64,000 nucleotides of DNA from Lentisphaerota bacterium (GTDB taxonomy: Bacteria > Verrucomicrobiota > Kiritimatiellia > UBA8416 > JAIOPI01). The stretch lies in NCBI GenBank assembly GCA_021413965.1, contig JAIOPI010000004.1, positions 248,001 to 312,000 on the forward strand, in the 5' to 3' direction. The position numbers and the translations under genes are program-made. The notes beneath the pieces were generated by a model. That model saw only the letters and a list, made by a program, of their open reading frames with translations, was not told where the DNA came from and searched no databases. This document shows, piece by piece, positions 44,215-55,544 of the stretch (within the stretch, counting starts at the first letter, position 1; each line of letters begins with the position of its first letter).

Positions 44215-45444
44215 TCAGAAATTGCGCGCGTAGGATACCTGCATCAGGTGCACGCTGACGTCGTACGAGCCGACGAAGGCCGGGTTTAGGTTCTCGTCCA
44301 CCGTGCGCTCGTACTGGCTGTAGGCATACGCCAAATCCAATACATTGACCCCGTCGTGATACCCGAATCCAGCTGAATACACGAAGCGATCATCGTCGGG
44401 CAGCGTTGGGGCTTGCGTTTCCTCGGGGATTGGCGTTTCGAGATACACCACGCCACCGCGCGCCGTCCAGGTTTCGTTTAGGTCCCAATCGCCACCCACC
44501 CCGTAAGTCCAGGAATCATTCCATTCCTGTGGCACCGCCTGCGGGAAGATGCCGGCCGCCCCGTTTGCACCCAGTCCCAGCGGCAGCTCGTCAAAAGTCG
44601 AGAACTCAACCCACTCCACGTCCACCCCCAGACGCACGCTAGGGGTCACCGCAATCCCATAGCCCGCCGCGATCATGGACGGAAATTCAATCTCACTGTC
44701 AAAATCACTGCCCGGGGCCAATGGACCCGTGAATCCGGTCACGTCCATATCGCCGTCCAGATCCACCTTGACTGGCAGGCGGTACGTCGCCGAAAGGCGC
44801 TGCTGCTGCGGCAACTCCACCGTAACGCCCGCATTGCCGCCCACACCGACGCCATCGCCATTCAGGCGCACATGCGTCGGCGGCGCCCCGGGCCCCAGCA
44901 CAAGCCGCTGTTTCAGATCAAGTTCCGCTTGCAGCACGTCGACGCCAACCCCAACCAGAACGTGTTTTCCCAACCGGGTGGCAACCGACGGATTGACGTT
45001 CACGGTGATCAACTCAGCATAGTACGGCGCCCGCTCCGCCACCGCACTGGACTCCGGCCATTCCGTCGATTGCCCCCAAGGCGTCGTCAACCCAATGCCC
45101 AGCACGAGCGGCATGTCCCCACTCAATGGCGTTGCTGCGAAAATGTTCGGTAGCATCTTGACGTCGCCATCCGCATCCGATGAGCGGCCATCCGGGCCTG
45201 TATTCTTCGTATCCGAATCCACGAACGTGACGCCCGCTTGCACCTGGGACTTGCCCAAGGTCGCCAGATTGGCAGGATTAATCGATACAGCCGAGGCATC
45301 GTCAACAAATGCGGTCTTCGCTCCAGCCCGCCCCAGATTGGCAGCCCCGTCCGGCGGGTTGCGGAACCCATTCGCGCTGCTCGTGTACACAACCGTGCAT
45401 ACGAGCAACCCCACGCCAAACCCCAGTTTCAGACTGCTTGTCAT
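44215..45444 (-). CDS. FadL/TodX-family outer-membrane channel
   Basis: 409 residues with a signal peptide (LGFGVGLLVCTVVYTSSANG). The mature start FRNPPDGAANLGRAGAKTAFVDDASAVSINPANLA (read in parts) matches the FadL N-terminal plug, with the NPA motif. Many amphipathic strands follow and the C-terminus ends in Phe (QVSYARNF), as expected for a beta-barrel recognised by BamA. FadL proteins take up long-chain fatty acids or hydrophobic aromatics. It is divergent from a ketosynthase gene and upstream of the methyltransferase and VAO-type oxidase genes, a setting consistent with handling a hydrophobic compound. Confidence 0.9.
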   Translation of the reverse strand: MTSSLKLGFGVGLLVCTVVYTSSANGFRNPPDGAANLGRAGAKTAFVDDASAVSINPANLATLGKSQVQAGVTFVDSDTKNTGPDGRSSDADGDVKMLPNIFAATPLSGDMPLVLGIGLTTPWGQSTEWPESSAVAERAPYYAELITVNVNPSVATRLGKHVLVGVGVDVLQAELDLKQRLVLGPGAPPTHVRLNGDGVGVGGNAGVTVELPQQQRLSATYRLPVKVDLDGDMDVTGFTGPLAPGSDFDSEIEFPSMIAAGYGIAVTPSVRLGVDVEWVEFSTFDELPLGLGANGAAGIFPQAVPQEWNDSWTYGVGGDWDLNETWTARGGVVYLETPIPEETQAPTLPDDDRFVYSAGFGYHDGVNVLDLAYAYSQYERTVDENLNPAFVGSYDVSVHLMQVSYARNF

Positions 45445-45715
45445 GACACCACCTCCGAACCGTTGCGCCCGGCGAAATTGCCGGGCGGGTTTCTATTAAG
45501 CACCCGCCGTGCCAGCACGCCACCTCAAATAGTCCTTGCGGCCCTCAACATGTTCTGTTCAAATGCGTTATCAAGGCGACTGCGAAAAAAAATAGCGCGG
45601 GATAGCGCGGCGCAAGCAGCATCCGTGGACATTTTTGTGCATGGGTGTGACCCGCGAATGGCGCGGTGTACATATTTCGTATGCGGCTCCCAGGCCACTC
45701 CGTGGCTGAACACGA

Positions 45716-46918
45716 ATGAACAGCCGACCACGCGCTGTGATCACAGGATTGGGCATCCTGGCTGCCAACGGCATCGGCCATGAGCAGTTCTGGAAGTCGC
45801 TGCTTGCCAACACCAGCGGGATTGGTCCCATCACGCTGTTCGATTCACACGACCTGGCCTGCCACATCGCGGGCGAAGTGCGCAATTTTCACATCGAAGA
45901 TTTCGTACCACCGGAACTCAAGCCCCGCCGCATGGGGCGCTTCACGCAACTCGCCGTCGCGGCGGCCAGGCTCGCCGTCGCCGACGCCTCACTCGACATC
46001 CCGCAGCTCCAGGCGCGACGCAGCATCCCTGTGGCCCTCGGCGTCAGTACCAGCGCCATGGACATGATTGCCGAAGAGCCCCGCATCCACACGGCCGTGA
46101 CATCCGTTCCGAACGCTGCCACCAGCGCCATCGGCTACCTCTTCCACGCCCAGCCAAAGCTGCTGACGCTCTCCGTCGGCTGCGCGTCCAGCCTCGAGGC
46201 TATTGCGACCGGTGCGCAGATGATTCAATCCGGCGAGGCAGATCTCCTCATTGCCGGAGGGGCGGATGCCGCCGTCACGCACTACGTCTTCGACTGCATG
46301 CTCAAATGCCGGAAGTGTTCCACGCGCAACGACGATCCCACCGGGGCCAGCCGGCCCTTCGACCGGGATCGTGACTACGGCGTACTCGGCGAAGGGGCCG
46401 CCATTGTGATCATGGAGAACCTGGAGTCGGCACGGGCACGCGGAGTACGCCCCTATGCGGAAGTCGTGTCGTCGTACTCCGCCAGCGACCCCGCGCCGGC
46501 CGCAGAAGGCGCGGGATTGGAGCAGACGATGCACATGTCCATGGCTAATGCCGGCTGCGGGCCGAAGGACATCCAACTGGTCAGCGCTCATGGTCCCAGC
46601 GATATCCACATGGACCTGCTGGAAACCAACCTGATCAAACGCACGTTCGGCGCCCAGGCCTACCGCTGCCCCGTGACGTCCATCAAGGGCGCCACCGGCT
46701 GCCCCATGGGCGCTGGCGGCGCCATGCAAGCCGTGGCCGCCTGCCTCTCCATCCGCCACCAGTCCATCCCCCCCACCACCAATTTCGTAGAAGGATCGGA
46801 AGGATGCGACCTCGACTATGTCCCGCGCGAATGCCGTCTCACCCGCGTGGAACGGGTGCTGGTCAATTCGCACGGCTTCGGACGCAGCAACTGCAGCATG
46901 ATTCTGGCGGGGGTTTGA
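45716..46918 (+). CDS. atypical beta-ketoacyl-ACP synthase (KAS II-like)
   Basis: 400 residues of the FabF-type thiolase fold. The nucleophile is Cys156 in LSVGCASSLEAI, the first active-site His is His292 in VSAHGPSDIHMD, and GVLGEGAAIVIMENLESA is typical. The second active-site His, expected in KSxxGHxxGAAG, is Cys329 in IKGATGCPMGAGG, while the following Lys324 is kept. In the usual NSFGFGG loop it reads NSHGFGR, with an unexpected His386. It could still condense acyl chains with altered chemistry, or act as a thioesterase/acyltransferase. It stands alone, without ACP or ketoreductase genes, 271 bases divergent from the FadL-type gene and 5 bases before a kinase gene. Confidence 0.85.
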   Translation: MNSRPRAVITGLGILAANGIGHEQFWKSLLANTSGIGPITLFDSHDLACHIAGEVRNFHIEDFVPPELKPRRMGRFTQLAVAAARLAVADASLDIPQLQARRSIPVALGVSTSAMDMIAEEPRIHTAVTSVPNAATSAIGYLFHAQPKLLTLSVGCASSLEAIATGAQMIQSGEADLLIAGGADAAVTHYVFDCMLKCRKCSTRNDDPTGASRPFDRDRDYGVLGEGAAIVIMENLESARARGVRPYAEVVSSYSASDPAPAAEGAGLEQTMHMSMANAGCGPKDIQLVSAHGPSDIHMDLLETNLIKRTFGAQAYRCPVTSIKGATGCPMGAGGAMQAVAACLSIRHQSIPPTTNFVEGSEGCDLDYVPRECRLTRVERVLVNSHGFGRSNCSMILAGV

Positions 46919-46922
46919 TCGC

Positions 46923-49436
46923 ATGTTTCTGGCGACAGCGGTATTACTGCTGACAGCGGCGCTCAACTTGATCCTGGGCGTCTGCATCTTCGTCTATAAC
47001 CCCGATCGCCCCCAGAATCGGCAGTTCGCGCTCTTCTCCGCCAACATGGGAATCTGGGCCTTGTGCATCTTGCTCGGGGCCACCCGGCACTCCCCGGAGT
47101 ACGCCGCCTTCTGGATCCGCACCTCGAGTTCCGTCTGCGGCCTGCTCCCCCTCACCCTCTTTCTGCTCTGCCGCTCCATTCGTGATCCGCTCTTCACCAT
47201 TCGCCGCGCCCTCCGGCAGCACGTTCTGTTGGTGATCGGCAGCCTCTTCGCCGCTCTGGTCGCCTTTACCCCCGGCTTCCTGAAGGGCGCCACTCTGCCC
47301 CCGCCCTCCGCCGCGTCCGGCCTGGCCTTCCCGGAACCCGCCTACGGACCCCTCGTTCTGCCCTACTACCTGTTCTTCCTCGTGGCCTTCGCCTGGATCA
47401 TGTTCTCCTTCATCCGCGACATGATCCGCTCCACCGGCGTGCAGCGCGTCGAACTTCAGTACGTCCTGATGGGCTGGCTGCTGACGATGTTTTTCAGCCT
47501 CTCCACGAACATCTTCCTGCCGCTCCTCACCGGCAGCGCGCAGACGCAGCCCTTCGGCCCCCTCGGCCTGCTGGCCATGAACCTCGTCATCTCCTACGGC
47601 ATCGCCACCCGCCGCATCATGGATGCCGCCGGTGCCCTGCGCCGCGTGGTGGCCTACGGACTGCTTACCGGCTACCTCGTCCTCGTCTTCTTCCTGACGC
47701 ATTCCGCCATCGCCCAGATCGTGCCCGCGCAGTCCGCCCTGCAGCCACTGACCGCCAGCCTGCTCGCCGGCGTCATCATCGCCCTCTCCATGGCGCCCGC
47801 CCAAACCTACATGCGGCGCGTCGCGGACTGGCTGTTCTCATCGTCGCGCCAGGCGCAACTCACCAACGCCGTCGAAAGCTTGACCGCCTCCCTGCAAACC
47901 GTGTCCACCATGCCGGAACTGCTCGGCAGTTTCATGGACACGATTGGGCGCCTGACCGGCACGCAGCGGGTGATGATCCTGCTGGCGCGTAAACGCAACT
48001 TCGAACAGGTCTTCCCGCTGCCGACTGAAACCTCCCCCGCCGTGCTCCTGCCCGATGCCTCCGCCATTCCCCGCTTCCTCGGCAACAATACGAGGCCCAT
48101 CGTGGCCGATGAATTGCTGCGCGAACGCCAGTCCGCCGACGTCATGGCGCTGCGTGCCGCCATGCAGCAGAACCAGGCCGCGCTCGCCTTTGGCCTGACG
48201 GCGCGCAATCGCCTCATCGGCGTCCTCCTCCTTGGCGCGAGATCGTCAGGCCGGATCTACAGCAACGAGGACCAGCACAATCTGCAGGTCGTCTGCAAGC
48301 ACCTCGGCGTGGCGATTGAAAACGCCCAGCTCTACACCGAATCCATCCAACATCGCCTCCACAGCATCACGCTCCTCAACAACCTCGTGAACGGCGTCGT
48401 CGCCGCCGATGCCGACGGCGAGATCAGCATGATCAACAGCGAGGCGCAACGCATCTGCAGACTCGCCTCGCCGGAAGGGCAGTCCCTCGCCCTCGGCGAT
48501 CTGCCCGGCCCCGTTGCCGAAGCCCTGCGTCGCACCCTTCAGCTGGGAGTTGGCGAACGCGACGTGGACGCCGACATCACGGTGCCAGATGGCCCTCCCG
48601 TCCCGGTCCGCCTCGGCACCTCGCCCCTGCACGATGCCGATGGCCGCATCATGGGCGCCCTGGCCGTGCTGAGCGACCAGACCACGGTGCGCAGACTCGA
48701 GTCCCAGATCCGCCGCACCGACCGCCTGGCCAGCGTCGGCACGCTGGCGGCCGGCATGGCGCACGAGATCAAGAACCCGCTCGTCACGATCAACACCTTC
48801 GCGCAGCTGCTCCCCGACCGCTACCAGGATCCCGACTTCCGGGGCACCTTCACCGAGCTGGTGAGCCATGAGGTCCAGCGCATGAACAGCCTCGTGAACC
48901 AGCTCCTGCGATTCGCCCGCCCCGCCCCCGCGCTGCTGGCGCCGATCGACCTCGAAGCCGTGCTCGACCACAGCCTGCTGTTGATGGAACAGCAGTTCCA
49001 GAACAACCGCATCGGCCTCGAAAAGCTTTACGAAATGCGCGGTGCCCCCATCCGCGCGGACGCCAACCAGCTCGAGCAGGCCTTCGTGAACCTGCTGCTC
49101 AACGCCCTGCAGGCCATGCCGCCGGAAGGGCGCCTGACCGTCCGCCTGCGCAAGGGCGCGCGCCCGATCGAGCCCGCGCGCGGCTGGCGCCCCGCCCATG
49201 CCGAGACCGTCGAAGTCATCTTCCAGGACACGGGCTGCGGAATCGCCCCCGAACACCTCAACAACATCTTCGATCCGTTCTTCACCACCCGCAGCGAGGG
49301 CACCGGCCTCGGCCTCTCCGTGGCGCACGGCATCATAACCGAGAACAGCGGCACGGTGGAGGTGGCCAGCGAAGTGGGCGTCGGCACCACGTTTACCATC
49401 GCGTTTCCGCTTATTCCCGAGGAACCCAGCGCATGA
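46923..49436 (+). CDS. 7TM-GAF-PAS histidine kinase (PrsK-like)
   Basis: 837 residues. The N-terminal ~285 residues hold seven or more membrane segments of the histidine-kinase 7TM type. A GAF domain (about 305-475), a PAS domain (about 480-590), and a kinase core follow: His near residue 613 in GMAHEIKNPLVTINTFAQLL, NLLLNALQAM, DTGCGIAPEHL and EGTGLGLSVAHG. The plan resembles PrsK, the kinase linked to PEP-CTERM/exosortase systems, though no exosortase is in the window. It overlaps the next kinase gene by ATGA, and that one overlaps a sigma54 regulator gene in the same way, so the three form one coupled unit. Confidence 0.9.
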   Translation: MFLATAVLLLTAALNLILGVCIFVYNPDRPQNRQFALFSANMGIWALCILLGATRHSPEYAAFWIRTSSSVCGLLPLTLFLLCRSIRDPLFTIRRALRQHVLLVIGSLFAALVAFTPGFLKGATLPPPSAASGLAFPEPAYGPLVLPYYLFFLVAFAWIMFSFIRDMIRSTGVQRVELQYVLMGWLLTMFFSLSTNIFLPLLTGSAQTQPFGPLGLLAMNLVISYGIATRRIMDAAGALRRVVAYGLLTGYLVLVFFLTHSAIAQIVPAQSALQPLTASLLAGVIIALSMAPAQTYMRRVADWLFSSSRQAQLTNAVESLTASLQTVSTMPELLGSFMDTIGRLTGTQRVMILLARKRNFEQVFPLPTETSPAVLLPDASAIPRFLGNNTRPIVADELLRERQSADVMALRAAMQQNQAALAFGLTARNRLIGVLLLGARSSGRIYSNEDQHNLQVVCKHLGVAIENAQLYTESIQHRLHSITLLNNLVNGVVAADADGEISMINSEAQRICRLASPEGQSLALGDLPGPVAEALRRTLQLGVGERDVDADITVPDGPPVPVRLGTSPLHDADGRIMGALAVLSDQTTVRRLESQIRRTDRLASVGTLAAGMAHEIKNPLVTINTFAQLLPDRYQDPDFRGTFTELVSHEVQRMNSLVNQLLRFARPAPALLAPIDLEAVLDHSLLLMEQQFQNNRIGLEKLYEMRGAPIRADANQLEQAFVNLLLNALQAMPPEGRLTVRLRKGARPIEPARGWRPAHAETVEVIFQDTGCGIAPEHLNNIFDPFFTTRSEGTGLGLSVAHGIITENSGTVEVASEVGVGTTFTIAFPLIPEEPSA

Positions 49437-51435
49437 ACCTGCGGGCGCGAGTCGTGATCTGCAGCGCTGACCCGGCCCTCGTGCGCCGGCTGCAGGCCTT
49501 CGGCGCCGGCCTGGCCGAGGTCCGCGCCGTGGATTCTCTGCGGGAGCTCGAGCGGCTTGCACAGGGCGTCGACGGGCTTCTGCTCCTGCTTGACCTGCAA
49601 ACCCCCGATTACGCCAACGCCATCGCGTTTGCCGTCGGACACACCATGGATGGCGTCTGCATCGCCGTTGCCGTGCCCGATTCGGAACCCAGCCGGCTCG
49701 CCCAGGCGAGCGGTCTGTATGCGGTCGTCAGCCCCGAGGCGGAGCGGCAGGACATCCAGCTCCTGCTCACGCGGGCCATCGAACACATCAACCTGAAGCA
49801 GGAACTCGCCCTGCTGAAGGCCGGGCTCGGCGCGGCCGTGCCAGTCCCGCCCCCTCCCCCCGCCCCGCCTGTCGCGGAAGAGGCCCGGACCCTGCGCACC
49901 TTCGAACTCGCCTTGCGCAATTTCGACCGCGTCGAAACCCTGTACCAGCAGATCGTCGAAGGCGTCGCCGGGGTCGCCCGCGTCTCGCGCGTCGGCCTCT
50001 TCAGCCAGGCCGCCGAAGACGCCCCCTTCACCCTGCAGGCCGGCGTGCGCTGCCTCGAGCGCGCCCGCGCGCTCTCCTATCCCGCCAATCATCCCCTGTG
50101 TCTCTGGCTGCACGCCCACGCCCATCTCATCTCGCGCTTTACGCTCGACCATGTCCCGGCAGCCGAAGACCGCCTGATGCTCCGCCAGTCCATGGACCTG
50201 CTCGGCGCCGAAGTGCTCATTCCCATTCACACGCACCAGCACTTCGGCGGCTGGCTCCTCTTTGGCCATCACGTCACCGGCCGCCCCTTCACCCATCCGG
50301 AACTCGAAGAGCTGATGAGCCTCACCAATCATGTGGCCGTCATCATCGAGAACGCGCGCCTCTACACCGAAGTCTCCCTGCGCAAGAGCCTCGCCGAAAC
50401 CCTCTTCGACAATCTCCCGACCGGCATCGTGGCCACGACCGAGACCGGCAGCATCCTCTGGCTGAATCGCTCCGCCGCCCAGATCTTCGACGTTGACCCC
50501 GTCCAGCACCTCGACCAGCCTGTTGACCGGCTCAGCAGCAAGCTGGCCGACTGCATCCGCCGCACGCTGGGCGGCCGCGAAGTGCGTGAACCCGAGATCT
50601 GGCGCCTCGTCCCCGGCCCCCGCCTGCTCTCCGTTCAGACGCGCCGGCTGACCGGCGCGCACGCGCGCATCGGCGCGGTCGCCCTGGTCCAGGATGTGAC
50701 CGAGCAGCGCCTGATGCACGAGCGGCAGGAACACCTGGCCCGGTGCACGTTCTGGAACCAGCTCGCCGCCAGCATGTCCCACGAAGTGCGCAATCCCCTC
50801 GTGGCCATCAAGGCTTTTGCCCAGCTCCTCCCCGAACGCTATGACGACCCGGAATTCCGCGTCGAATTCAGCACCACGGTCAGCCATGAGGTCGATCGCC
50901 TCGACGCCATCATCAAGCAGATGAACGATTTCGCGAACCTTCCCCGACCACGCCTGGAATCCATTGATATCCGGGACGCCATCCAGCGCGCACAGGACGA
51001 AGCCCGGCTGCGGGCACCCGCCTCGCATTGCGCGATCACCGTCACCACCGCTGGCCCCCTGCCCCCCATTCTCGGCGACAGCCGCGCGCTGGCGGACTGC
51101 TTCACGCACCTGTTCATCAACGCCATCGAGGCCATGCAGGGGCAGCCGCATCCGCAAATCCAGGTTCGGCTCACCCCCATCTCCGCCACGGACGGACGCC
51201 CGGCCGGCCTCCACACCGCCGTGACCGACAACGGCGGCGGCATCCCCAGAGACATGCTGCCGGCCGTCTTCTCCCCCTTCAGCACAACCAAGAACCGCGG
51301 CATGGGCCTCGGCCTCGCCATCGTGCAGCGCCTCGTCCTGGACCATGGCGGCCAGATCGATGTCACCTCGACCGAGAAGGGCACGACCGTTAACATCTTG
51401 CTGCCCGTGGCGGCGGGAACCGCGGAGGCACGCCT

Positions 51436-51439
<4 letters not shown>
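49433..51439 (+). CDS. soluble GAF-PAS histidine kinase with degenerate receiver-like N-terminus
   Basis: 668 residues. Residues 1-125 look like a receiver fold (VVICSADPALVRRLQAFG) but the phospho-acceptor position reads LLLLDLQTPDYAN without the full acidic pocket. A Pro-rich linker leads to a GAF domain (about 155-325), a PAS domain (about 330-430) and a kinase core with His near residue 449 in SMSHEVRNPLVAIKAFAQLL. ATPase motifs are LFINAIEAM, DNGGGIPRDM and RGMGLGLAIVQRL. Its kinase core resembles that of the preceding gene closely (FAQLLPxRYxDPxFR, SHEVxR), so the two are paralogues. No membrane segment. Coupled by ATGA overlaps on both sides. Confidence 0.88.
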
Positions 51440-52842
<1,403 letters not shown>

Positions 52843-53006
52843 CTGTTGCGTTTCCGCGGCGCGCCAGCCTGTCACCGCCCTGTTCCCCGCGCTCGGCGCG
52901 CCTCTCTGACCGGGGAAGACGCTAGACAACCGCCAAGGCGGTCCGTTAAGCTTTGTTGACTGACCGCGCGTGGATCGGGCGCCTTTCACGGAAAGTTCAA
53001 GCCGGA

Positions 53007-55532
53007 ATGACCTCCAACCAGAGTCCTGACATCCCGATGCGCGTCCTCGTCCTCGATGACGATGATGCCATCCGGCATTTGTTCAAGAGCACCCTGGCCA
53101 CCGCCCATTGCCACGTCGAAACGGCTGAAAACGCCCGACAGGCGCTGCAGATTCTCATGCAGCAGAATTTCGACGTGCTGGTCGTCGACGTCAAGATGGA
53201 GGGGATGGACGGCATCGTCTTCATGCAGGAGGCGCTCAAGGTCTGGCCCTGGATCGGCGTGGTCGTCGTCTCGGGCTTTGTCGACGAGCAAACGCTGACG
53301 AAAGCCAGCCAGCTGGGCGTGAAGCGCGTGCTGGAGAAACCCATTTCAGCCGATCAGCTCATCGAAAACGTCCTGGCTGAGGGCCACGCCCAGCGCACCC
53401 ACTACAGCGATATTCCCAGCGGCAACGCGCTTGCCCTGATGCGCGATCATTTGAAACTGCTGGACGGCCTCGACGAAACCTTGATCCGCACCGAGACGCT
53501 CGTCAGCACCCTGTTGGAGTTCGGCAAGACGCTCGCCAGCATGCTGCCGTCGAACGTCGTCGGCATCCTCGTCTACAGCGACGCCGAGGCCGAGCGGGAA
53601 TTGCTGACCTACGCCCAATCCGCGGTCAGCGACCAGTTCCTTCACGAAGTGGAAGAAGAAATGTTGAGCCGCTACCAGATCCTCAGCGGCCAGTCCGTCA
53701 CCCGCCAGATTCTGAATATCCAGGTGCAAGGCGAACCGTGCCAGCCCGCGGGCCCTCAGGTCGTGGGCAGCACCCTGTCGGTGCCCATCATCCTCGGCGA
53801 AACGTTCTGCGGCCTGCTGACGCTCGCCTCGTCCGAGGAAAACCGCTACTCCACCGCCGACGTCTCCCTCCTTTACCATGCCGCCAACCATATCTCCGCG
53901 GTCTTTCTTGCCCTGCGGCGCATGCACTATCTGGCCACGCGCGACCACCTCACCGGCGTCTTCAACCGCATCCGGCTGGAGGAGGAAATGCAGCGCGCCT
54001 GGCTGCTGGCCAAGCGCTACGACCGATCCATGAGCGTCGTCATTGTCGACATGGACAATTTCAAGACGGCCAACGACTCCTACGGCCACACGGTCGGCGA
54101 TGCCATCTTGAAGGATATGGCCAAGCTGTTGCAGGGCGCGGCCCGTGCCTCCGACATCGTCGCCCGCTACGGCGGCGATGAGTTCGTGGCGATCCTGCCG
54201 CAGGCCCGCGACCAGGATGCCCGCGCCTTCGCCGACCGGTTCATGAATCACCTTCGCAGCCACGTCTTCTGCCCGTCAACACACCGCCTGACCATGTCCG
54301 CCTCCGTCGGCATCGCCAGCTTGTTCAGCCCCGATCCGCCGGCGACCAGTGACGAACTCATCAGCCAGGCGGACCGCGCCCTCTATATGGCCAAGCGAGC
54401 GGGGCGCGACCGGCTCTGCATCTGGCCGGGCCAGGCCGGCGGCTCACAGTCGGCCGGTCAGTCCGCCAGTGCGCGGCCGGCCGTGAAGCCGGATCACATT
54501 CTCATCGTGGATGACGAACCCGCCGTGCTGGAACTGGTGGGCACCATGCTTGGCCGCAAGGGGTACCAGACCACTACCTGCGCGTCCGCAACCGACGCCA
54601 TCGCCCAGATTCAGCGCGCCCCCGGCTTCTTCGACATTCTGCTGACGGACCTCTCGATGCCCGGCAAAAGCGGCATTGACCTCCTGCACGAAATCACGGC
54701 GGCGGACGATTCGATCGTGAAGATCGTCATGACCGGCTTCGCGACCGTGGATACGGCCGTGGACTGTCTGCGCGAAGGGGCGTACGACTTCATCCAGAAG
54801 CCCATCCGCCTCGGCGAGCTGACCGCCTTGATCCAGCGCGCCGCGGAGTACCGCTCGCTGAAGATCGAAAATGCGCGCTACCAGCTTCACCTCGAGGAAA
54901 TGGTTCGCGAACGCAGCGCCAAGCTCGTGGAAACCCTCGAAGAGGTGAAGCGCTCGCACCGCTTCACGCTGGATGCGCTGGTCGCCATGCTGGACGCCCG
55001 CGAGCGCCAGACCGGCCGGCACAGCGTGCGCGCGCGCGACCTCGCCGTGTTGCTGGCCCAGAAGATGGGCCTCGATCACGAGGATCTGGACGCCATCGCC
55101 TCGGGGGCCTTCCTGCACGACATCGGCAAGATCGGCGTGCCGGACGCCATCCTGCTGAAGCCCGGCCCCCTGCTCCCCGACGAGTGGGTCATCATGAAAT
55201 CGCACAGCGAGATCGGCTACAACATCCTGCGCTCCAACCCCTACCTCAAGGATGCGGCGGAAGTCGTCCGCGCCCATCACGAGCGCTTTGATGGTTCGGG
55301 GTATCCGCGCGGACTCAAGGGCGACGCCATCTGCATCGGGGCGCGTATTTTCGCCGTCGTGGATGCCTACGATGCCATGCGCTCCGACCGCAGCTACCGG
55401 GCCGCCATGGCGCCGGCCAAGTCCGTCGCCGAAATCGTGCGCAACAGCGGCACCCAGTTCGATCCCGTCGTCGTGAAGGCCTTCCTGGAAAGCCAGGAAG
55501 ACCTCGAAGCCGTGCTCGCCCGCGGCATCTAG
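53007..55532 (+). CDS. receiver-GAF-GGDEF-receiver-HD-GYP protein (c-di-GMP turnover)
   Basis: 841 residues from the ATG at 53007; an in-frame start at 52953 adds 18 residues. Domain order: receiver 1 (about 11-130, VLVLDDDD, VVDVKMEGMDG), GAF (about 150-300), GGDEF (about 315-470) with an intact RYGGDEFVAIL near residue 389 and an inhibitory RASD exactly five residues before it, receiver 2 (about 495-615, LIVDDEPA, LLTDLSMPGKSG), a coiled linker and HD-GYP (about 655-840) with HDIGKIGVPD and HHERFDGSGYPRGL. Both the cyclase and the phosphodiesterase motifs are intact, so it may make and break c-di-GMP under control of two receivers. It follows the sigma54 regulator gene and is convergent with top6A. 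Confidence 0.93.
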   Translation: MTSNQSPDIPMRVLVLDDDDAIRHLFKSTLATAHCHVETAENARQALQILMQQNFDVLVVDVKMEGMDGIVFMQEALKVWPWIGVVVVSGFVDEQTLTKASQLGVKRVLEKPISADQLIENVLAEGHAQRTHYSDIPSGNALALMRDHLKLLDGLDETLIRTETLVSTLLEFGKTLASMLPSNVVGILVYSDAEAERELLTYAQSAVSDQFLHEVEEEMLSRYQILSGQSVTRQILNIQVQGEPCQPAGPQVVGSTLSVPIILGETFCGLLTLASSEENRYSTADVSLLYHAANHISAVFLALRRMHYLATRDHLTGVFNRIRLEEEMQRAWLLAKRYDRSMSVVIVDMDNFKTANDSYGHTVGDAILKDMAKLLQGAARASDIVARYGGDEFVAILPQARDQDARAFADRFMNHLRSHVFCPSTHRLTMSASVGIASLFSPDPPATSDELISQADRALYMAKRAGRDRLCIWPGQAGGSQSAGQSASARPAVKPDHILIVDDEPAVLELVGTMLGRKGYQTTTCASATDAIAQIQRAPGFFDILLTDLSMPGKSGIDLLHEITAADDSIVKIVMTGFATVDTAVDCLREGAYDFIQKPIRLGELTALIQRAAEYRSLKIENARYQLHLEEMVRERSAKLVETLEEVKRSHRFTLDALVAMLDARERQTGRHSVRARDLAVLLAQKMGLDHEDLDAIASGAFLHDIGKIGVPDAILLKPGPLLPDEWVIMKSHSEIGYNILRSNPYLKDAAEVVRAHHERFDGSGYPRGLKGDAICIGARIFAVVDAYDAMRSDRSYRAAMAPAKSVAEIVRNSGTQFDPVVVKAFLESQEDLEAVLARGI

Positions 55533-55544
55533 ACGCCCCCCTGA

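Noticed and set aside
45592-45611. Tandem ATAGCGCGG repeat in the FadL-ketosynthase gap
   Set aside because: Only two copies and no palindromic character; may be chance in a GC-rich spacer.
49028-51346. 772-codon minus-strand open frame opposite the two kinase genes
   Set aside because: Shadow of well-supported kinase genes joined by stop-start overlaps.
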